A stretch of 64,000 bases of DNA, taken from contig CM034402.1 in assembly GCA_019925095.2 (NCBI GenBank), positions 12,907,501-12,971,500 of the forward strand, in the 5' to 3' direction. Shown here in pieces: positions 31,801 to 44,786 of this stretch. Source of the DNA: Dendrolimus kikuchii. Its lineage: Eukaryota > Arthropoda > Insecta > Lepidoptera > Lasiocampidae. The position numbers and the translations under genes were made by a program. The notes under the pieces were generated by a model. It was not told where the DNA came from and searched no databases. It saw only the letters and a list, made by a program, of their open reading frames with translations. Every line of letters starts with the position of its first letter. The first letter of the stretch is position 1.

Positions 31801-34800
31801 TGGCTAGAATTCAATATAACCAAGTTACAAGTTAGTTTTCATTTATTGAATTACCTATATATTTTAATTCTTTTTTCCAATAAATATAATTTAAAAAAAC
31901 AAAAAATTTATTTATTGGACATATATATATATATATATATAATAAATATACCTGAAAAGAAGGGGGGCGAAGGGAGGCCTGATTATTGCACCATGGCGCC
32001 CAATAAGGGTAAGACCGTACTACATATATATATGTATACGACGCACAAATCGTTATTCGAATAAAAGCCAGCCCTTCCTTGTTCAGTGATAATAAACTTA
32101 CACATAAATAACGGGTCATTATATTATAGCTACCAACGATACTAATAAGTCATAAATTTCATAATTCATCTTATATATATAATTTGTCTAGTGGTAGTCA
32201 TAATCCGATGGTTTATGATGATTATTTTGTTTGACGGTGACAAATAAATTTGGTGCGTGTGTTCAGAATGGACATAAAATATATGAAGACGAATGATGTC
32301 GTGCCATTAATAATTAATTTTGAAAATCGAACCTAACGACATCCGGTATTAGTCGTGGATAGCAAATCAAAGTATTTATTATTTATGAGACCGTAGGATT
32401 TTTGCTTTTAATTTTATTGAGAACATTAAATATTTTAATACCGTCTGGTAATAAACTATTACAATCAGTAACTTTCATATGCAAATGGCAATGCGAATTA
32501 AACTAAGCATATGTAATAACGAGTAGTATAAAACGTCATGAATGGAGCCGCAGTAAAAGTAAGTTAATTGAAGTACGCAATATCAGATTATTTTACTACG
32601 TATAATGATTACGATGATTCGAGCTCTCATTGAGTGAAAAAAGTTTTAATGAGTTGAAAGCTTTTTGTAATTTGCATCGAGATTACTCGAATGTGTGACA
32701 ACGATTTCACGGAAAAATTCTGAATGGATGCAACTTTGTTGGTGTGTAATTAATTTGATTTTATCGCTATATCGGTACATTAAGAATCGCATTTATATTC
32801 CAGTGGTAGTGATAAAGATGAATTTATTTGAGAAGGGGAATAATAATAATAACACATATTGTGCCGAGCCCAATTACTTATTACTGGGAGAAGGTAAAAG
32901 AAAATAAGAAGTAACGTCCATCTCCTGGGCCTGTTATTTATAGGAGAAAGGACTTATCGGACGTAGCGGTTCACAAAACGGACATGACTTATACCCGCCA
33001 TGCTTATCTAAGGTAGGTAGCGGACGGATTGGTGGGTTTGACACATCGGTTATTTCGATGTGCTGGTTTCATCACTATTTCCTTCGTTGTTAGCACCTGG
33101 TAACAATATGAACATTAGGTCGAAAAACTGCCTAAGCGATGGAAGCTTTCCGGTCATGATTCGAAGCCGCGCCATATGAGTCTGGAAAGCGAGTGCGCTA
33201 ACCACTAAGCTTTTTTTAAATTTGGGAAGTGATAAATGGTACTTACTCCAGGAAATTGGTTACGTCTCGTTTGCTACAACGGGACCAAGCCACTTGTACT
33301 GTGTCCGCTTCGAAAATAGGTGTCATTATGTGCAAAGTCGATCCCTCTCGCCGGTGGCAACCAATCTTCTCAGTGTCATGATAAAGGCCAAAGCTGAAAA
33401 TAAAGGTTTATTAGTACTCAAATATTACTATGCCTGTATGGAAAACATATATGTTATGCCGGACCTAAATGATTGGGAGAAGATGAAAAGAAGAAAGAAT
33501 TTTTAATCCCTGTAATAATTAATACTAGCCTATAATCTGTACTGGGTTCGGGCTTCACCGTTTAAGTTGTAAGCTGAACGGATAAAGAGTGAGATTGGCC
33601 ACGGCGGTACATCGTACCTATACGATCAGCATTTATATACGACAGATATTAATAATGAAAAACGGTGTTATTCATATGGACTTAGAGTAAGTTTGTAGGC
33701 TTCTTTAAGTACTTTAAAGAAGCCTACTCTAATTCAATATGAAGAAAATCGAAAGTGTTTGCTTAAAATGTGTCACGTTATTTGCAAGTTGCCTGTTATC
33801 AAGACAATATCTGACTAAAGATTCATACATAAAATATATATTTGGGACAAGCACAAAAAAAGTTTTACATGACTGCAGGAGAAGATTACAAATGTTGGAA
33901 CAATATGTTTATATGTTTTGATTCGCAAACGGATTGCTATATTATTATGCAAAATTGTTTAATTTTTACATGCTTCTATAATTAAAAAATATTTTCTGTT
34001 ATTGGATTGTTTTTCAACCTCCACCAAATTGAAGTATTCAGCATCCGAACAGTCTACCGTAGGAGACATTTTGGTTTAAACGAGAGCAATAGAAAAGAAT
34101 TTATTTGTTAAAATATACAAACTAAATAAATATATATAAATAATATACAAAAGTCTGTCAAATCTAAATTACCCATAACATAATCTTATATAATAAAAAA
34201 AAATCAAGAACAAATAATGTACATATGGAATTTATGTAACATAAACACTTTATCTTCCGTCAAAGTTATACTACGATATACAAAGTTATACATGTATTTT
34301 TATCTCAATGTGCTGGTATCCTCGCTATTTTTTCCTTTACAATCAGCACGTAGTAATTGGAACAATATGCACATTAGGACAAAAATATTGCCTAAGTAAC
34401 GCATGCTTTACGACTAAGGTCTATGTCCAAGCCATTGAAATGGCTGATAGTTGGGTAGTGGAAATGAGATTGTTACTTTCACAACTTGCAGACTACTTAT
34501 TAAAAGTGATGTTTCTATCACCGTTTGCAAAGTAATTTGAGTTACTGTTAAAAGAAAAGCGGCTCAACAAATTCCCAGCAATATGTTTTCTTTACTTATT
34601 ATTTATTACTATACTTATACAGGGTTACTTTTCACCCAATCATAATTTCCCTTAGATACGAATCCAAAATTTATGGGAACGAAACCTTAAGGGCATCTTT
34701 TGCTTTTCACTTTTTCATTAACATATTGCAAGTACAAATTGATTTAATTTTATGAACTAAATTAAAATGTTCAATCGGGTAATGAAGGAAAAGATTAACG

Positions 34801-37800
34801 CGATGTATTGAACAAACTTGGGGAGGTCTTTGTCCAACAGTTCACTGGAATTTGCTGACTATATAATTTTATAGACACCAGGTAACTAACAACTCTTGAT
34901 AATATATTTTTTTTCATTTTTAGATTGACCTTTCCAGTAATTGTTTTGATAAATGGTTTTCCGTGTGCAATTTTAACAATATATTATTTAATTCGCGTGA
35001 TTAGTATTTATACAGACACTTACTACAGGAGCCATTGTTGTTCAATGTCTTGGTTATTTAATAAAAAAAATTGAAATCATTTATCAGAACGTCGAATTAC
35101 GTTTGAACTTTATTTAGGTATCAATCTAATATTTGACACAATATGTCTAAATAGAACTTTCAACGTGAGTTCGCTAAATTACATTTTGCTACCATAACTT
35201 ACAGAAACTCTTGATCTTATGAACCTACCCTTTTTGTTATTACTTCACGTCTATCGCCGGAAAGATGTATAAAACACATCTAAACTAATTTATGTTTATA
35301 TTTAATTATATGTGCAATGTGTGTATCGGTACGAATAACAAAGTGATATTATTTAGATAATTATGTAATAGCAATTAGGTTTTCAAAAAGGCTAAAGTAC
35401 CCGCTTCAATGATGCAGGCTAATGGTCAGTTCCTATCTTACTATTCATTCACCTGCCTTACCATCAAATTTTGACATTATTAGTATTATATTAGCTATGT
35501 CAAATTTTAATCCATAATTGATATAAAAATTATCTATATATCAGCCAATTTGCTGTGGACTAATGTGGTGGGAGTACTCGCCCAGACAGAGGAAGCCTGG
35601 AGCCTAGGAGTGAGACCTTTATGGACTGTCATTATTGAAAGGAGATAAAGCTTCGTCATGGTTATTCTGTAACTTGCAATAGTCATTAGACTAACGTTTT
35701 GCATGAAATGATAATCATCCTTTTATACCGGTGCTATCGTGCGTAAAAACGTTAAACTCAATTATAAGTGATTACAAAATACGAGTACAATAATATCTGC
35801 AAGATTTATTGCATTGAGATATCGTGAAATATTTATTATAATAACAGGCGCTATTAAATACACCAAACAGTATTAGATTGTCTAGGATGTTTGTTTATGT
35901 GCTTTTATCGCTTTGTAATCCTTTTTATGATATTTTAGGTCTCATAAAGCACGAGTTATCTATTCCATAAAACCTTGGATGTATTGTTTATAATACTGTT
36001 TTTTGGAAAGGAAATTTTGGTTGTTTTTAAGGTCACGCCTTTTTTTAATTGCCCGGAGCAGGCAAGTAGACAGACGGCCCACCTGGTGGAAAGTGGTTAT
36101 TGTCGCCTTTAGACGTTTTACCAGGGGTGTCGCTAACGCGTTGTTGACCTCTACTAAAGTTCTTAAAGAACCTCACACCATAGCGCAGCAGAGATAAAAC
36201 CGCGGCGAGAAGTTCCCTCCAGATCATTGTCGTACGCGGAATAAATTATCTAGAAAGCCGTTGCATAGACGAGCGTGGGACTCAAGAAAATGGGGGTGAA
36301 CATCCCGTCGATGACGAGAGGTGCAGTTGTAAAAATGAGGTGTTGGCACCACTTTCTACTGGATTTCACCCATATAGACTTAAAATTACAAACATTTTCA
36401 CAATATGTGACGAGATTTGTCCGTTAATTAAAGATATTCTCTATAATATTACGACAGCAGTGGAATTCCATGCCATTAAATTTGATTTATTTTCAATTCA
36501 AAACAACAACATTAATACTTAACGTTAAATCAATGTTAGATTAAAGGAAGTAAATAATTGGGCGGTATTTAATCCACGTCAAGTTAGTGTAAATTGCAAA
36601 GGTTTGTTTATAGAACTATTGATTATTAGCAAGGGGCTTTAGTAGTTCGCGATTTTCTATGAAAATAAAAGGCGGAAGTGTGTAAATACACAATATCAGG
36701 AATATGTATGTACTAGAGCTGTGAGGAGTAAAAACAGAATCTGTCCTGTACCATTTGTTTTATTAACGGAATAGTGTGACATTTCGTAGCTTGGCACTTC
36801 TTATAGTGGGAAAAATCATCGAATTACGAAATCAACGGAGTTATATTACTTAACTTATTTTTTTCTATTTCTATTTTATTGCTTATCAGTAATTAGTGAA
36901 CAAATTTATGGCTCGTTCCTATATCTTAACAGTCGTTCATTTGTCTTACTACTAGTAAAAATTTTACATAAGCTCGCTACAAATATGTAAATTGTCTTCC
37001 AATACACAATGGTAAGGCAAGTGAGTGAATAGTAAGACATAGGAACTGGCTACTAATAAATAGAATAGTACTGAATGATGGGGTTGGCGTAACTTGTGGA
37101 CCAAAACTACTAAAAAAATCTAAAATGAAATACCAATGAGATAATACCGAGTATATTCATATCTAAAGATGATCCTACAGCTACTCTTTTTCACCATTTA
37201 CTACTCTCAATACAAGAATTTTCTCGACAACATAATTACACATACGTTGAGAATCTTTGGAACTCAGCGTCTTCGTGATATAATTATGTGATGTTAGAAA
37301 TAAACTATAGATATTGGATTCGAAAGGATCAATCGGAATTGACGTCTATTGTATTTTATCGGCTTACCTATATACTTTGTTACGCAGTATTCTCGCATCT
37401 AGCTTTTATCTGGTCAATTAGTGCTAGAGATCAGCTGCCATGATACGTCATATATTAATTATTGGCATTGTTAATGCAACATTAATGACACATATCTGGT
37501 GTGGAGCAACATTGTATTATTTTAATGGCTCTATTAGTATCACCTGATTGATATTGCAATAGCGGTCACTTTAAAAGATACCTCGTAACACTTTATAGTA
37601 TAATTTCTAAGAGCAACAACACTATTGATGGAGAGAGGAAATTATCACATGCTGTCTTTAGTGTCTAGCCACGAGATGTTAGACACATAAATCAGTATTA
37701 AATGTTCAAAACTAACGACTGGAAATAAACTACGTATATGTACCATTAATACTAATATAACCTATTAAAAAAAACTAACAATAAAACTATAGATAAAAGA

Positions 37801-40800
37801 TAGTTCCAAACCACTGCACCACTTGTTCGGAATGTTCCAAAAGGCTGGTAACGCTAGCTAAGCTACCACGTCTTACATAAGTGTAGTATATAATAATAAC
37901 TGCCCACGAATATCTCACTGTTGGCCTCGGGCCTCCCATTATAAGGGAACGGACAGTATACCCGCCACACATGTCCAAGGTGGCTTGGCAGGTTTGACAT
38001 ATCAGTTATCTCGATGTGCACTATGTATTCTTTCACCGTTGTTAGCACGTGGTAATTGTAACAATATGCACGTTAGATCAGAAAACTGCCTAAATGGTGC
38101 ATGTGTTCCGACCAGGATCGAACCTTTGAGTTTGGGACGCGTGCGCTAATCATTACGCTACCACCAGTAGGTGTAGTAATAACATTTAATTACTCTGAAA
38201 ATGACCGTCTTTGATTTGAAGGTGGCGACTGAATTATGATGCTGTCTCACAGTACAGTGAAAAAATACATAGGTCCGATGAGACCATAAATATTGACAGA
38301 TCTAGTCACTAATAAACAATCTTTCTTAATCAACGTACGACTTAATCGAAATCTTTATCATCTTAAATTGACATTTCTGAACCTTCGATGTCGAAATAAC
38401 CACACCTGCGGCCGGCCGAAGTATTTTATCAGCTAGCTTTATAAAAGCATGGTTACTCCTCTTTGTTTAGATTGGTTCTACAGATATTAATGACGTTAAA
38501 TTTGAATAATCTCAATCTCTCAATATAATTAATAGAAATAAACAAAACACTATGTTAATCGTTTAAAAGATTGTTAAATAAAAATCGTTTTTAAATACTA
38601 TAATAAATAAAGTCTATATTTATATTTCGATGACAGTAAAATGAGTTGACTGTTTATGAGAAAATAAAACAAGAATCACAACATGATATAATACCTATTT
38701 TATTATTATTCAGAGGAAAAACGAGCGGGTCATTGGCTTTTACATTTTATTATATATTATACAAGAACCATTTTCGCGACTTTGGCTATTTTCAAATTTA
38801 ATTACGTATCTAGTGAAAACTTTTGTACTATTTTGAGATGCTAATATTATTTTCATGTATACTTTCTAAAGAATATTTATACAAATTTTCATGAAAAGCT
38901 GATTTTTGTGTTTTTTTTAATAGCAAACAGTTAAGCTTTATTTAGGTATTACTGCCTGGATCCAAACTTTCGCGACGTTTTATTTTACTCTATATCAGTG
39001 TGGCTCCCTAGAGACTAATGGCAATTCGATTCTGATAATAAATAGGATCAAATTGCTATGAAATCTTATCAACAAGTGCAGATTTATTTTGAAGATCTTA
39101 CCACTTTCAACTATTTATGAATACCAATCATTATGTCTTCGAAACTTATGGATAATTTCTTAAGATTATTTTCTTCTACTTATGAAAATTAAAAAACCAG
39201 GTATTCCTGCTTCATCTCAAAGTTCCAAGTATGTATTTTTTTTATTGCAGGAGTTCAGCAGATAGGCAGACGGCCTACTTGATAGAAAGCGGTTACCATC
39301 GCCAATGGACATTTGCAACACCAAAGGTGCAACAAATGCGCTGCTGCTCTCTTAAGAGAGACTGGAACCTGGTCACTAATGCCGGAACACAATTCAAGGT
39401 TGTTACGGCGACATACTTTAGACAAGGGGTGGTAGCCATCCACTCGGGTAAATACCCTACCACCTGGCAATAAGAATATAATAAATAAATATGATACATA
39501 AGATTTAGAAATAAAAATAAATACGTTAGCACCTAAAAGTAACTAATTTATATGTGCATTAGCGTAAGCAGGCGCATTCACAGTCGCGCCAGCAGGAGTC
39601 AAAAGGGTATCCGTATGATAATAAAAGTTGGTTTTTATAATTATAATTGCTACCAAGTACTGATTAATTACCAGTGTATTTAAATAACATGTAAAAATAC
39701 GTAACTGCAATACTGATAATCTTTTGTCATAGGTTAGAAATTCGATATAAATTCTCAAAACTCATTAAGTCTGCACGGATCGATAGTGTTTATAAATATA
39801 TAAATTTATGTGTTGTGGTCATAATTAAATAGAAAGCCATTGTTAAAAACCCTGATAAGATTTTTCCTATATTTAATATGTTATAGAATTAACGTATTTC
39901 ATATTTTCTTTTTCTAACTAAGTTTCTTATTCAGGGCAACGAAAGATTACGTCACTAAAAAGCACAAGATTTGATTAACTTTTTTGTACTCTGTTTTATA
40001 CGTATAGATAATTAATTAGATAATATATTTCGAAATAGTCTTAACATAAAACGTAGTTTGTAAAATGAAAAAAAAGGTAATACAAACGGGTTTGTAAAAA
40101 GTAGTGTATGCTGCCAGTATATTAATAGGATGAAGACGTTTTAAATGCAGAGTTAAATATTTCATGGAAACATCGCGTTGCTCATTTATACGTACTTTAA
40201 TAAAGAGGGCCGCAATACATTGCATAAAAAGAATGCAGTAAAATATTTAGCGAAACATGTCCACTTTATTTTCACTACGGCGACACGATGCCGGAGCCGC
40301 TGCTCACAAACGGCGACCCGTATACCAGTCTGCAGTTGACACCCACAAATTGCACGGTTTATCACCTCCCTATTCCTTATTCTTTGTTCAAGATAAGTGC
40401 ATGAAAAAATAATGAACATGTGTGGGCCGATAGTGCGACGTCAATGCACCGCGGTACCGTGAGTGCATCGTACGCGACGAATGATGCATTCATGTCTACG
40501 AGAGGAAGGTCAATGCCTGTCGCGATGTTTGCATCACTTACATAACATGTGTTTGTATTATGACCGCAAGCGTTGTCTAACGAGCTAACAGCGCCGATTT
40601 GTTCGTGCCCCCTGCGTAATTAAAAAAAGTTGTCGCACAGGAAATGTGCCTCATACACAAACGCATTCTCGCTGCGAAAATTGCAACTGAACATAACGAA
40701 CGTTTCATAATTGTATATCTCGAAAGCAACGTCCTTGCGGTAATATCGGCTTGGGAACATGAGTCAGTACCGATAACTGAGGCGCTAGGCAACCGTTGCC

Positions 40801-43800
40801 AAATAAAACTAATACTTATTACCAAAATGATACACACAATATTACGCATTCTTGTTTTAAATATCGTAGTGAAGTTGAGCAGTCGTAGGCCAGTCTGAGA
40901 TGATACATTGAGACCGGCTGAGTTTAAATTGTGCAAATGAGTCGTCTATTTGGTACCGTATGATGAAAATGATGTGATAAATGAGATCGTTTGCGTAGGA
41001 CTTGTGAAGTAACAATAATATTAATTAAATGTTGTGGTTTTAGATATGGTATATTTAATTAACTACATACACATTATACTTCGTTATTTTTTTACAACGC
41101 TGTACGCACCGGAATTTGCACTCGTGCCTAGGAGCAGTACATAAAACTGACCAGTCGAGAAGATCATGGCGCTTTAATGACTGTGTTGCAATGTTTGTAT
41201 AACCTATTTATCTAAGATCGACACTACTCATTCCGAGCCGAACCCAACTAGAAATATTATATTAATTTATTTAAGATTAATACGACGGCCGCGGCCTGAG
41301 AACGTTCTGAGTAATTCAATTTGTTGATTTGCGAAATGCAACGGCTCAGGGCGGACGCCGGCGAAAGTGACTACATAAATCATAATGAAATTACCCGCCG
41401 TACTAAACGTATGAAAGTTATTTGAATTTATAAATGGCCATTAGTATTTTATAGCTTCTGAATATTGAGTATAAATTCTGTAAGGTTGGTATGGCAAAAT
41501 AGATATGATATTACAAGCCTCCCTCCATAAATCTTTCGTATGGACTAAATCATTTCTATTATCTAATCGAACATTAAATTCTTTATGGTATATTAAAATA
41601 TTGGCAAGATATCATTTCTGTCGTGAATTTATAACGACAGGAATTTTATTATTTCCACGCTTTATTACACATGTTTGTATCTATGCATCAGGTACGGTTT
41701 GATTTTACTTGTTTATAAATAGTAAATAATTCTTTGTATCGCAGTACTAGCACAATGAACACATCGAGGGCTTCATAATATATAGGCGTATACGCAAAAA
41801 TGCCATTTTTTTGTTGTTAACTAAAAACTGTGCATGTTATAATTTAGAAAGTCTTACCAGTATGCAAGTTGTACCTAAAAAGAAGGGTATTCCAAATTTT
41901 AGCCTTATACGATCAACTAGTTTTGTTTTATTCACAATTTGGCCCTTGTGTAAAACTGTACTTTTGTCCGTACACCCATTTGTTATGAAGCCCTCGACAT
42001 GATCTTTGTATCATAGTACTAGTTCAGTGGACACAAATATGAAGCTTTAGAGTTGCACTGACTTTGAGACCAGAATTTTTAATAGTAAATAATTCTTTGT
42101 ATCGTAGCACTAATTTAATGGACATAAATATACGCGTTTAGAACTGAGATGGCTTTGAGACAAAAATTACAAATTTGATGCCTCGAGGAATTGATTTATC
42201 AATAATATAACCTGTTAGAAACGGCTTCTTGGCGAAATGCCATATAAAAATATTGTCTACAAAGTAGAGGAAAAAAATCGTAGGAAATAGATCAGTGGGA
42301 TGGTGAATAAATAGCAAAAATCGAGGTGAAGGTTATACTTTGTTTTTTATTGGAATATTATTTGATATAAACGTTCATAATTCTTGATTGGTCAATAAAC
42401 TCTATTTATATTATATCTCTATCGATATCACTAATAATTTAAAATTTAGACCACATATGAAACTTGAAGTTTTATCACATTCAAGCAATTTTCGCAAACT
42501 TATTGCAAATTTAAATACAATGTATATTATCTTGATGATGTTTGTAAGATTAGATGAATGATTTAAAAATCCGTGTCGCTAGGATCAATATTCGTTTATA
42601 TCTTTTATCGCTACGCTCTTACATCTATCAAAATGAATAAATAAAACATAAATGCAGATTATTGCGATGACGGCTTGTTAGTGGAGCCGTTGAGAGCACT
42701 GGTTAACACGTAATATATCAAACGATTTATGAAAGTAACAACTGTCTTCATAGCTTGGGTGTAACACTATCTAAATTAGAAGTTATTTGTGAGACTTAAG
42801 AGTATTACAACTTATGTATATGTTGTATATTAATTCTTATTTACGATATTTTTGTAGTGTTAATCTATAATTATGATGCGGGTAGTGAGCCGCTGGAAGT
42901 CATTTTGACGACTTTATTTGTAAATCAAGTTGTCAAAATTATTGCCACGCTTTCACATAAGTTAATAACAATATAATTCGGCTTGAATTAATTGTGGTTC
43001 TAATACTGAAAAGACCAATAAAGAAAGCAGAAAGATGTTGCCATGAATATGTGAGTAAGTAAATTTATTTGGAGATGGTGGAAAGCTAAGAAAACGTCGG
43101 GCTCTACTTACGTTACATTCCTTATAAATTAGACAAATTTTTGAATAAGAAGTTTTGAAAAGTCTAAGTATTCGAGTTTGATATCTTATATATTAAATTA
43201 GTTCTTCGGACTTATATGTTTAATTGAAATAATAATATAAGAATATTAAGGATGTTTTGTCGTAATGGTTTTGATACATTTTACATTATTAGGCATGCAA
43301 TTTTCAAATTTTATAACTAAAACTAAATTGAAATAAATTTACAATAATAAATATAAATATTAGATGTCATAATAATATTACATGTCAAACAAACCAAAAA
43401 AGAAAATATTAATAATAATCGGAATTTATCATTTAAATAATCTTCGACTTTATAATAGCTTATAGCTTTATAATAATAATGTAATAGCATTACATTATTA
43501 AAAAATGATAACTTTGTGCAGTCCATCGGGTATCAAATGTGACAAGACTTAACAAGATAATTTTAACAACTGTTTTTCACCTATTAGACTACAGTTTACT
43601 GAATTATATTCAATGTTTTCTACCATATTTTACGCTGTTGTATGTTATATTAATACATCCTCTTCACTATCATTAGTAATGTATCAGGTTTTCAGAGCCA
43701 TTGCCCTAATATATTAAGACTATTTTTTGTAGAGAATTAAAATGGCATTCGTCGTTGATTTTTAAATTTGTATATTTAAATATTTGAAGCTTGTAAGTTC

Positions 43801-44711
43801 ATGCACTATCAACATCCCCAGATTAGATACATATGGGTATTTTTGTTGTCTATTAATGTGGGTTTCACTTTTGCCCACGACTTTGCTCGCGTTAATTTTA
43901 TCTCACGAGAATCGTATATTTTTCGGTGAAAAAATTGGTTATGTGCTATTCCAGAGTATAATCTATCTCTGTGCCAAATTTCATCGAGAACCGTTCAGCT
44001 GTCCTGGCGTGATTGTGCAACAAACATCTATCCAAACTTTCGCATTTGTAATATTATAATAACAGTGAACTGCTGGGCTTGGGCCTCCCATTATGGGGGA
44101 AACGAACACACGTCACGCTTGTCCAAGGCGGCTTAGCAGGTTTGACACATCGGTTATTATTATGATAAATGTATGTCTTTGAAGACCACGGGCCATAAAA
44201 ATGGCCCGGACATTTGGAGGGCTTGCGTGGGGCCATGGGAAGGCCAACACGTAGAGGCATTTTGATGTAAATGTGGCATGACACTGACCGGCGATTATCC
44301 CTGTCTACACCATTATTATTATTATTATTGTGTTTTCCTTCACCGTTAGCACGTGGTAATCGTAACAATGTGCTTATTAGGTCAGAAAACTGCCTAAGTA
44401 GTGCATGCTTTTCGGCCAGGGTTCGAACCCGCGCCCTTTGAGTTTGGTACACCTGCGCTAAGCTACCACGGCTGCCATTACATTAGTATAGATGGTATTT
44501 GTATGGCAAATATAGCATAAACACTACAAATCACATACCAATACCAAAACTAGTTAACCTATTCATTACCCACCACCATAAAATAATATTTGAACTCCAA
44601 AATCAAAAGCATAAAACACATATTTAAAAATTACTTTCTCAAACAATTGGAATGATATATTGCGTGTATGAATATTACAAAATATAAACGGATATGTTCA
44701 CGTGCACTTGT

Positions 44712-44786
<75 letters not shown>

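Larger units (their letters stand above)
30606..33246 (-). other. ADAMTS intron between exons e and f
   Basis: Holds an R1-family fragment (30648-30715, minus), a retroelement ORF remnant (30905-31105) with two copies of its tail (31106-31210 and 31767-31866), an AT run (31920-31942) and a SINE-2 copy (32905-33213) next to exon e. Confidence 0.55.

Noticed and set aside
40577..40936. 119-codon minus-strand ORF and its + strand partner at 40644-40898
   Set aside because: Both strands are open in a higher-GC block, with no recognised motif and no splice link to ADAMTS. Treated as possible non-coding regulatory DNA instead.
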